Part shown: one piece after another, positions 53,346-60,772 of the stretch
How positions within the stretch are numbered: position 1 is the first letter of the stretch
Layout of the letters: each line of letters opens with the position of its first letter
NCBI RefSeq assembly: GCF_000151665.1
Contig: NW_013171860.1
Location: forward strand, 551,293-615,292
Reading direction: 5' to 3'
Source: Blastocystis hominis
Taxonomy: Eukaryota; Sar; Bigyra; Opalinata; Blastocystidae
DNA: 64,000 bases
Translations under genes and position numbers: made by a program
The notes under the pieces: model-generated
What the model was told of the DNA's origin: nothing
Database searches by the model: none
Seen by the model: only the letters and a program-made list of their open reading frames with translations

Positions 53346-54198
53346 CGCTCACTGTACCCTTCGCCATGTCACCTATCACATTCGCGAGCTGTTTCACGGT
53401 GTCCGATCCTGTCTTGTTGTTCACATAGTTCACACCCTTGTTGATCGCGTTATTCGCGGCATTCGTGCCAGCATTTACCAGGATATCGGTGATGGGTTTC
53501 AACTTGTCGGCATTGTTGTCGTACCAACCTTTGATCTTGTTCCAGGCATTCTTGAAGAACGTGCCAACACGACTGGAACCGGCGTACATTGCTCCACCTC
53601 GGACTTCGATGTTTTTACTTTGTCGCTCGATGGCTTTCATGGTCTTCAACACGTCGTCGTAATCGCCAGGGTTGATTCCATTGAGGAACACAGCAGAAGC
53701 TCCTCCGAATTTGAGTGCACCTCCCTCCTTACCCTTCACTAGCTCTTTGAGGCTTGAGATGATCTGTGGAGCCATCTGAATGAGCGCTGGGATGATCGTG
53801 GCAGCGAGAGTACCAAGTGCTCCGCCCTTCTTAAGTCCGGTCAGCTCGTTCATCAATTGCGCTTCATTGAATGCCAGTGCGCCTCCAGGTTTACAACTTC
53901 CCCCTGCTGCTCCACCTTCCTTGAAGCCAATGGCTCCACCGGTGTCCTTGGGGGAGGCAACGCTGTTGCCTCCCGGGCGACCGTTGGTCGCCCCATTGAA
54001 GCCAATGGCACCAGCACTTTTCGCTGGAGCTCGCTTCGGTGATCGTTTCTTTCTCTTTGGTGTGTTGTTTACTGGTGTTTCGAGTTCCTTGTGAAGATTC
54101 AATGTCTTGCGTCGATCCACGATCGTTCCACTATCCTGTTCTCGAAAATCGGGTTCGCCATAAAAGGCAGATATATCAACAGTGAATGGAATTGCCAT
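53185..54198 (-). CDS. Minor virion protein candidate with repeated GGA motifs (337 aa)
   Basis: A basic N-terminal segment (NTPKRKKRSPKRAPAKSAG) is followed by several GGA-type motifs: GGAIGF, GGALAF, GGALGT, GGALKF and GGAMY. Between two of them is an amphipathic hydrophobic stretch (TLAATIIPALIQMAPQIISS). Small basic proteins with glycine-pair sites and a membrane-active helix are typical substrates of adenain-like proteases (adenovirus pVI/pX). The protease is encoded next door, which supports this. Residues about 69-83 come from double-hairpin element 8. Start context CATAAATGG. Confidence 0.6.
   Translation of the reverse strand: MAIPFTVDISAFYGEPDFREQDSGTIVDRRKTLNLHKELETPVNNTPKRKKRSPKRAPAKSAGAIGFNGATNGRPGGNSVASPKDTGGAIGFKEGGAAGGSCKPGGALAFNEAQLMNELTGLKKGGALGTLAATIIPALIQMAPQIISSLKELVKGKEGGALKFGGASAVFLNGINPGDYDDVLKTMKAIERQSKNIEVRGGAMYAGSSRVGTFFKNAWNKIKGWYDNNADKLKPITDILVNAGTNAANNAINKGVNYVNNKTGSDTVKQLANVIGDMAKGTVSDVANQIQGKESKAGAGYDISDLDNETQAIEVQTKKKIASSQPFHRTRTRCTSQ
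53950..53994. repeat. Double-hairpin element 8, inside the 337-aa gene
   Basis: GGGAGGCAAC loop GCT (53952-53974) followed by GGGCGACCGTTGGTCGCCC (53975-53993). It is read in frame as roughly NGATNGRPGGNSVASP, between two GGAIGF/GAIGF motifs. Confidence 0.85.
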
Positions 54199-54207
54199 TT
54201 ATGAAGT

Positions 54208-54217
54208 CAAAGTGAAA
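54208..54217 (-). promoter_or_regulatory. TTTCACTTTG motif upstream of the 337-aa gene
   Basis: It lies 9 nt before the ATG at 54198 on the coding strand, in the 39-bp gap after the 801-aa gene. Confidence 0.45.
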
Positions 54218-54237
54218 AGAATATTGTCCGTCTTCAT

Positions 54238-56643
54238 TTAGCCATTGAAACCTTGTGTAATAAACATATCCTTGATCGTGTTGTACGTATTTTGCAGATA
54301 TTGCTCGAATTGTTGATCCACATTGACAGCAAACCGTTTGATCTTGTTTTTCATATGGTTCAAATAATCAGGAGTTAGGTCCTTACTATTAGCTACTCGT
54401 ATGAAGAAACTCATCAGTTCGGAGTCTTCATTTCGATCACGATAAGCCCTGAAGAGACGTGAGAATCCAAGGTCATTTGCAAATTGAGCGAAAACAGGAT
54501 TGTTGAAATTGCGAGCAAGCAAACTTGAGAAAGCAATGAAATCGTCGCGAGTATCATCGCTTTCCCAACTTTCCTTGGTGTCATTAGAATCTGTACTTTC
54601 ATACGCGTCAATCAAGGCTGCAGCTCGATTCACTTGATCGATTGCTTGAGGTGTGAAACTAGCATTTACACTTTCAGGTTGACGGTCGTTCAGTACAATC
54701 ACAGGTTGAATTTGTGGCTGATTCCGGAAATATTCATATGATTGCCAAATGGCATCCATTAAGTTCTGGATTCCTCTCATATTCTGCTGATACAATTGTT
54801 GATATAATTGTTCCCGGGACAGCTGAGTATCAGCAAATTGATTACTCATTGTAGTAAGCAGCTGACCAGTTTGAGCATGTCCATCAACAACTGCATTACC
54901 AACATTTGTTAATAGGTTGTTAGTTTGAGTCTGATTGTCAGTGAGTTGGCTACTCATGGAAGTGAATCCATTTGTCAACAGGTTACCAGTTTTAGTCTGA
55001 TTGTCAGTGAGTTGATCAACAATTGCACCCGTAGAATCTTTGATTAACTTGGTTGTTTGAGCTTGTCCTTGTTCATATTGCTTGCCCAGAGCATTCGTAC
55101 CATCCAATAGTTGTTTCCTAGTTGCCTTTCCCTCTTCTTCAACAACTTTACCAAGAGTTACCAATTTCATATTCATAAGCGCTATTCTATTAGAAATATT
55201 TCTAAACATAGGTGCGAAACGATTGAATGATTCAACCAACCGTTTGTTAATTGCTTCATACGATTTTGCCAACTCACCAGATACGAATTGCTGAATGAAG
55301 CTATTTCGCTCTAGCCATTGTTTCAAGAAATCATTGTACTGCGCCTTCATGAACTCTGTCAATCCATCGATTCGCATTTCACTTTGTGTTGGAATCAATG
55401 CTTGGATATCAGCAATTGCAGGAGGATCAGGTTTGTTTTCAATTCCTTGGAGACGAGCTTCGACTCCTTGCAGATATCTATTACTCTCCTCAATCACAGC
55501 CTTCTGTTGATTTACCAAGTCACCAATTTCCTTCGACAACTTTTCATCTCCTGTAGCAATGCTTTCTACCACTTTAGCATAATTCTCACTTAACAACTTG
55601 ATTCCTTCGTTAGAATCTTCCAATTTTGTTTGTACACCTTCCAACAATTCTAACATCTTAGGATAACCCTTGTCCTTATCTTCTTCCAGGAAATTGATTC
55701 GTTGTGCTACATAAGCTATTGCATTATAAATATTGACAAGGTTCACCTGGATATCAAAGCTGTTCATCACAGCAATCACTTCATTCAACTTGGCGATAAT
55801 GGGCTTCACATCCATCTTTTGTACGATCTGATTCGTCACATTCACAGGTTGTACTTCGGGTTTGACCATCCATCGACCACGTTCAACATAACCTGCAGAT
55901 ACCAAATCATCGTATGGCTCTTTACCTCGTTTCACTTTGCGCGTCTTACCAGGAACATATACCGTAGTATTATCATCATTCCACAACAGGAATGTTCGCT
56001 CTGGATCACCTTGTGCTGTCACATCGTCTCGCAAGCCAGAAAAATCATTATGAATTATTGCACTCTGTTGAGTAAATGTGTTGATACTTTCTCCCATCTG
56101 TTGAGCTGCACCCGTTATGGTTTCAGCAGCATTCTTCATTTCGTTGATGCTGGCTCCAAGATCACCAGGTATATTCACGATTTGTGCATCGCCAACCTGT
56201 GCTCTCTGGTAGCGGATACGATAGGGCGATACAGGTTCATATCCAAATGGATTATCAAAGATAGCTCGTTTCTCCATATCAGATAACTTGTGATTCACAG
56301 ACTGAACAACGATCTTGTTGAACTTATTGCCAATTTTAGCATTGTAGACCACGTTGTCCTCGAATGAGTACAACAGCACGTTCTCATCGTCAATTCGCTG
56401 CATTTGATATCCACGCATGTCAGAGACGGATACACGGCGACGTTCAGCAGGTGAAAGATTCATGTACGAATCAAACAAGGTTCGTTTCTGTCGCCATTGT
56501 TCGCTCCTCATTCGCTGTTGATTATATTCATCTTCAACGACTTTATCGAAATATCGATTCAACATCTTGTCCATCATGTTTCTCGATTTCACTTTGTGTG
56601 GTTTGAATCGAATGATTGGAATTGTAGCAACGTATTCATCCAT
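54238..56643 (-). CDS. Large coiled-coil virion protein candidate (801 aa)
   Basis: No family recognised. The N-terminal 250 residues are globular (SPAERRRVSVSDMRGYQMQR and TVYVPGKTRKVKRGKEPYDD). The middle is a long coiled coil. Near the C-terminal third there are tandem repeats of about 29 residues: QLTDNQTKTGNLLTNGFTSM, QLTDNQTQTNNLLTNVGNAV and HAQTGQLLTTMSNQ. The last 150 residues are globular and acidic. It is encoded in the same block as protease, minor virion protein and 1,010-aa protein, so a structural or scaffold role is likely. Start context TAGTAAATGG. Confidence 0.6.
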   Translation of the reverse strand: MDEYVATIPIIRFKPHKVKSRNMMDKMLNRYFDKVVEDEYNQQRMRSEQWRQKRTLFDSYMNLSPAERRRVSVSDMRGYQMQRIDDENVLLYSFEDNVVYNAKIGNKFNKIVVQSVNHKLSDMEKRAIFDNPFGYEPVSPYRIRYQRAQVGDAQIVNIPGDLGASINEMKNAAETITGAAQQMGESINTFTQQSAIIHNDFSGLRDDVTAQGDPERTFLLWNDDNTTVYVPGKTRKVKRGKEPYDDLVSAGYVERGRWMVKPEVQPVNVTNQIVQKMDVKPIIAKLNEVIAVMNSFDIQVNLVNIYNAIAYVAQRINFLEEDKDKGYPKMLELLEGVQTKLEDSNEGIKLLSENYAKVVESIATGDEKLSKEIGDLVNQQKAVIEESNRYLQGVEARLQGIENKPDPPAIADIQALIPTQSEMRIDGLTEFMKAQYNDFLKQWLERNSFIQQFVSGELAKSYEAINKRLVESFNRFAPMFRNISNRIALMNMKLVTLGKVVEEEGKATRKQLLDGTNALGKQYEQGQAQTTKLIKDSTGAIVDQLTDNQTKTGNLLTNGFTSMSSQLTDNQTQTNNLLTNVGNAVVDGHAQTGQLLTTMSNQFADTQLSREQLYQQLYQQNMRGIQNLMDAIWQSYEYFRNQPQIQPVIVLNDRQPESVNASFTPQAIDQVNRAAALIDAYESTDSNDTKESWESDDTRDDFIAFSSLLARNFNNPVFAQFANDLGFSRLFRAYRDRNEDSELMSFFIRVANSKDLTPDYLNHMKNKIKRFAVNVDQQFEQYLQNTYNTIKDMFITQGFNG

Positions 56644-56664
56644 TTACTATGGGAGGAACAATGT

Positions 56665-56686
56665 GGGGCGACTTTGCCGTCTCCCC
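56665..56686. repeat. Possible decayed GC hairpin
   Basis: An imperfect palindrome GGGGCGAC...GTCTCCCC in the gap before the 801-aa gene. It has one mismatch in the stem and a six-base loop, so it is either a decayed half-element or chance. Confidence 0.4.
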
Positions 56687-56815
56687 TTCTTTACTTTGTC
56701 TCTTTCGAATAACACGAAATCGTGAATGAGATGTACACATTCGAATTTAATGAGATCGGACGGTCATTCGCGTCCGTCAGTACCCAATCAATGTAGTCCA
56801 GGTTCGATTGTTCAA

Positions 56816-57193
56816 TCACATCGATCGATCAGGTTGTCCCATGGTGATCATGTTGTTCAGTCCCATCGATACGTGAATCAGGTTATCAATCAGCGGACTC
56901 TTCAGACCGAATGTTTGAGCATTGATACTACTGTAGACTCGGATCACACTCATGCCATTCGTGATGTCGTAGGGTTCACTCGCTACCATGCCTGCCTCAA
57001 CGATACCTTCCAACTTGAGAATACTCGTATAATCAGGTGCGCCACTAAGGTCAACAGCGGTCGCCACGTCACTGTTCAAGTATGCTCGGTTAACATCGTC
57101 TACCTGGATGGAATCGGCGATCGCACGGCATAACTCGGTAATCGAGTAGTAGCCAGGACCGACGTTGTACACCATTTCAAACCCTGACAACAT
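56816..57193 (-). CDS. Small protein with a GYYSI block (up to 125 aa)
   Basis: VGPGYYSITELCRAIADSIQ matches the repeated GYYTI-type block of the 1,010-aa protein. The tail (SVIRVYSSINAQTFGLKSPL) also resembles the segment after those blocks (QVIQVYSTIVRSSDLKIANQ). It is the last of four consecutive minus-strand frames. Either the first Met (57193) or the second (57175) could be the start. Confidence 0.5.
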   Translation of the reverse strand: MLSGFEMVYNVGPGYYSITELCRAIADSIQVDDVNRAYLNSDVATAVDLSGAPDYTSILKLEGIVEAGMVASEPYDITNGMSVIRVYSSINAQTFGLKSPLIDNLIHVSMGLNNMITMGQPDRSM

Positions 57194-57392
57194 TTGGAAC
57201 CTTCACCACATTCATTGCACGAATGTTCCATAGAGACGTTGTATCGATCTTGCACGTAATCGAAGTGATCTTGTACACAAGGTCACGAGGCATGATCACT
57301 GTGTTGAACGTTTCATGGTATCGTTCGTTGTTCTTCGGAATTACTGTATTGTGGTTAATAACACTTACCGGTAGTGCACGATTATGACTCAT
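57177..57392 (-). CDS. Small ORF, 71 aa, in the virion-protein block
   Basis: MSHNRALPVSVINHNTVIPK starts in AATAAATGA, so its ATG overlaps the stop of the preceding 110-aa gene (ATGA). It contains beta-type sequence (LVYKITSITCKIDTTSLWNI). No family recognised. Confidence 0.4.
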   Translation of the reverse strand: MSHNRALPVSVINHNTVIPKNNERYHETFNTVIMPRDLVYKITSITCKIDTTSLWNIRAMNVVKVPNVVRV

Positions 57393-57721
57393 TTATTGTG
57401 TAGAACATGAAAGTGAATGCACACTGTAATCGGCATTGGCAGGGCAATCGTTGCACCGGTCTTATCGGTCAACGAGAATGACCATTTGCGACTTTTGGGT
57501 ACCACGACGTTCATGTGTGCATTCTCCGTGTACTCCTCGTTCAATACAACCAACGGAGACTGTCGTCGTTCTTGCATGTTGTTCACTCGATCAAGGACAA
57601 GGCAGGTGCCAGGCGATTCTCCTTTCATAGTCACTCTGTCGATTACCATGTCGCTTTTGATGAGATTGTTACTCGTGAATTCATGTTCGTACGTTCGAGC
57701 AATGTTGAACACTAGATTCAT
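57389..57721 (-). CDS. Small virion-protein candidate, 110 aa
   Basis: MNLVFNIARTYEHEFTSNNL begins within the stop of the 1,010-aa gene (ATGA overlap). The sequence resembles the part of the larger protein that carries a WSFSLTDKTGATIALPMPIT-type phrase (compare LMFVFRDMDGKMMRLNGEF). This suggests a small member of the same structural family. Confidence 0.5.
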   Translation of the reverse strand: MNLVFNIARTYEHEFTSNNLIKSDMVIDRVTMKGESPGTCLVLDRVNNMQERRQSPLVVLNEEYTENAHMNVVVPKSRKWSFSLTDKTGATIALPMPITVCIHFHVLHNK

Positions 57722-60700
57722 TTATTATTTCCTCCTGAAACAGTGAAGCCGATCAGCAGGTACACGTTACCGATGAACGATAGCGGGTCACCATTTTCGT
57801 CCTTCAACTCGTACACGATGCGATCAAGCAATTCAGAACATGGTACCAACATGCGATTCTTGTAGAAGTAATTCTTGTACAAGCTGTCCATCGGGACATT
57901 CGCAAGCAGTGGTATCGTCTTGCTTTTCACGATGTTGCAATACAGCTGTATGTTCGATAGACCGTTCGTGATATCGACAGGATACTCGGCAACCATTGGA
58001 CCATAGTTGGCATAGTACACACCATCGTCGAAAGGGATACGCCATGTATGCGATTGCGATCCTGAAGCGGGAATGATCGTGCCAAGGTTGCCACTCAACG
58101 AGAACACGTGGTCCGCGTGAATGTAGTACCCATCTGACTCAGCTTTCCATCGTATGTCAAGTGCAGCCGAGTCAAAACACTGGTTCATGTGCCATATCAT
58201 GTCAGCCTGTGTCAACCGTGATGGTATGGTCCACTTGTGGTTCACCGTGTCATCCGTGTACGTGATATCATTTTCAGCACCACTATCGTCTAGTGTCATC
58301 ATTCCGTACGGGAAGCGAATCGTCGTGTTAGCCGTGTACGACTCAGACTGATCCCAGTCAACGAAGGTATTCAATGATGGAACAACAACTTCATCATTCC
58401 TCACATACGTAACACGTGTTGGTTGTATGAATTCGATCGACACAGCACGATCGGAATACGTACTACCTTTGATCATATTCGTCGCATTCAGACCATCGAT
58501 GTTTGCCATCGCAAACTCGTAAGGTGACGTCAACTCGGGCATTCTGATGTAGTAATTGCGATGAAAGGTGAAATCGATTCTACGAGTCAATCCTGGTTTC
58601 AATGGCAAGTATGGGTTGTCATTGGATATGACTAGCATCGAAGGATGATCATTACTTCGAGGACCTATGTATACCAGACCACCATTCACCACTCGTTCAA
58701 ATATCCGATATCCATCGATAGCATTGAAACCATTAGCCACCATCTGCGCGATCTTCAAAGCACTGTATGATCCTCGTGCGATTGTTACATCCACTGTCTT
58801 GTCGTAACCTTCTAGTCTAAGGACGAGATGTGTGGTATCAACCCAGACACTATCGTTGTACACACAGTCCTTGGAGTACAATGGCCCAAATGAGCCACCT
58901 CGCTTATCCTCGTTAATCGTTATGGGCACATTCATGTTCTCAGCTGTCATGTCAAACTCGAGATCAGGCGCGTAAGCTTTCGCAGTCCATGTTACTCTAT
59001 CGTCTGCTTTGCCACCAACCCACGCAATCGCTTCCTGGTGCGATGATGTGATATCACGTGCCTGTTGATACTTCGCATTCAACTGTGATAAGCACGAGTT
59101 CCTGAGTGTTTCCAATGACATCAGTGTTTCCGTGTCTTCCGTTAAGTAGAATGTGCCAGAATCGAACAGTGAACCATCACTATTCGTCATCGTGTACGTC
59201 ACTTGTGGCTTCAGTATGAAGAAGGATGTATTCGTGCGCAATTGCCAGTCATACTCGACATAGCATGGATCGAGGTACGCATGACCACCAATACCTTGAT
59301 CATTCGTCATATCAGGTGGTAAATCGCTTTCAGGGTTGAACGAAGTTTCCACAGGTCGTTCGATGCACAGGTTCTGCACAGATGGAGACAGTTTGAACCA
59401 TGGAGTCCAACCAAAATCATCGATCGTCGTGTCAACACTGGATCGATCGAAATACCATCCGTCTGCTTGGACATTGAAGCGAACATGATCATCCTCGATC
59501 GTCATGGATATGAGTGGAAGCACTTTCACCATTTCAGCACCGACAGCCTCGATGAACTCGCTGAACGTGTAGTAACCGACAGGCAATGTCAACATGTGCG
59601 AGTCCCTGTTATCAGTAACAACCACGTGATTACACGAGGAAGACAGGTAGTAGCGCTTCGGGTTATCCACTCCTTTCACCAAGATGTCAGATTCGAATCC
59701 GAGGATCGATCTGATCTCTGATGCATTCGTGAAATCAATCATGTAGAAGTGATCTACCGTGATGTGGAACGCATTCTCACCGCTATACACCAATTCGAAC
59801 AGAGCATCACTCGCATTCAGCATTGCAATGATCGTTTCGATGTCGTATGCGCCGCGTGATATCGCGATCTCTTGAATCGTAGCGCCAGCATTGATTAGCA
59901 CCACTTGATCAGTCGGCACGTTGTGCAACACGAAATCCGTATACAACGACACAGACGAGATGTAGCACTGGTCGAACGAGAGAGGATTGTCCAGCTTCAC
60001 TTCCTTCTTGGTGGTATTACCGAACACTTCGATCATGGAGAACTGATTAGCGGAAGTGACGCTATTTTCACTTTGCTCGTACACATCCTCAATCGTCAAC
60101 TGGAGTTCGAATTCGCCGTTCAGTCGCATCATCTTGCCATCCATATCGCGGAACACGAACATCAATTGATCAAACCGAGTGATCATTGGTATGCGCACGT
60201 CTTCCACAGTTCGCACGTAGTCAGCCGTTGGATCGTCAATAATCATCGTGGTGAGCAGGTTGTTGTTCTGGTTGGCAATCTTCAGGTCCGATGATCGCAC
60301 GATCGTCGAGTAGACCTGGATCACTTGGCGATTTCGCGTGATATCAATCACGTTCGATCCACTGAACGAAGCAGGTAGAATGACCGTTCGTCCATCGAAG
60401 CCGAGGATCTCACGAATGTCAGGTGCATCCGTGAAATCAATTGTGTGTGGAGACTGAATCCAGATACAACCGAACGACGAGGCGTTAGTAGATATGGAGA
60501 ATGTAGTATCGGTCATGGTATTGAGCAAGGCAATGATCTCACTGATCGTGTAATAACCAGCAGGGATTGTCACAGTCTCGTTATTGCTGTTAGTAATCAC
60601 ATTCGTCGTGTCCACGTTGTTGAACATAGTCCCATTAGGACGAAACAGGACAGTCATGGAAGTGATGTAGGGATTCTTGTACTTGTACGGATTGATCCAA

Positions 60701-60750
60701 GTGAATGAGCCGTTGGTAGGTGAGCCTTGAATAAGCATGGAGTAGTGCAT
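57718..60750 (-). CDS. Large repeat-built virion protein candidate (about 1,010 aa)
   Basis: The likely start is MHYSMLIQGSPTNGSFTWIN at 60750. The frame is open further, but only through terminal-repeat sequence. At least four copies of a block are visible: IPAGYYTISEIIALLN, ISRGAYDIETIIAMLN, LPVGYYTFSEFIEAVG and IARGSYSALKIAQMVANGFN. The first two are followed by IDFTDAPDIREILGFDG- or IDFTNASEIRSILGFES-type sequence. A related block recurs in the downstream 125-aa frame. No known family is certain; a penton-, fibre- or vertex-associated protein is the best guess from position, length and beta-rich repeats. Confidence 0.6.
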   Translation of the reverse strand: MHYSMLIQGSPTNGSFTWINPYKYKNPYITSMTVLFRPNGTMFNNVDTTNVITNSNNETVTIPAGYYTISEIIALLNTMTDTTFSISTNASSFGCIWIQSPHTIDFTDAPDIREILGFDGRTVILPASFSGSNVIDITRNRQVIQVYSTIVRSSDLKIANQNNNLLTTMIIDDPTADYVRTVEDVRIPMITRFDQLMFVFRDMDGKMMRLNGEFELQLTIEDVYEQSENSVTSANQFSMIEVFGNTTKKEVKLDNPLSFDQCYISSVSLYTDFVLHNVPTDQVVLINAGATIQEIAISRGAYDIETIIAMLNASDALFELVYSGENAFHITVDHFYMIDFTNASEIRSILGFESDILVKGVDNPKRYYLSSSCNHVVVTDNRDSHMLTLPVGYYTFSEFIEAVGAEMVKVLPLISMTIEDDHVRFNVQADGWYFDRSSVDTTIDDFGWTPWFKLSPSVQNLCIERPVETSFNPESDLPPDMTNDQGIGGHAYLDPCYVEYDWQLRTNTSFFILKPQVTYTMTNSDGSLFDSGTFYLTEDTETLMSLETLRNSCLSQLNAKYQQARDITSSHQEAIAWVGGKADDRVTWTAKAYAPDLEFDMTAENMNVPITINEDKRGGSFGPLYSKDCVYNDSVWVDTTHLVLRLEGYDKTVDVTIARGSYSALKIAQMVANGFNAIDGYRIFERVVNGGLVYIGPRSNDHPSMLVISNDNPYLPLKPGLTRRIDFTFHRNYYIRMPELTSPYEFAMANIDGLNATNMIKGSTYSDRAVSIEFIQPTRVTYVRNDEVVVPSLNTFVDWDQSESYTANTTIRFPYGMMTLDDSGAENDITYTDDTVNHKWTIPSRLTQADMIWHMNQCFDSAALDIRWKAESDGYYIHADHVFSLSGNLGTIIPASGSQSHTWRIPFDDGVYYANYGPMVAEYPVDITNGLSNIQLYCNIVKSKTIPLLANVPMDSLYKNYFYKNRMLVPCSELLDRIVYELKDENGDPLSFIGNVYLLIGFTVSGGNNK

Positions 60751-60772
60751 GGTCTTTCTCTCTTTACCATTA

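Noticed and set aside
42305-53994. GC hairpins as simple transcription terminators
   Set aside because: Most lie inside coding sequence, lack T tracts, and occur in pairs with flanking direct repeats. That suits inserted elements better than terminators.
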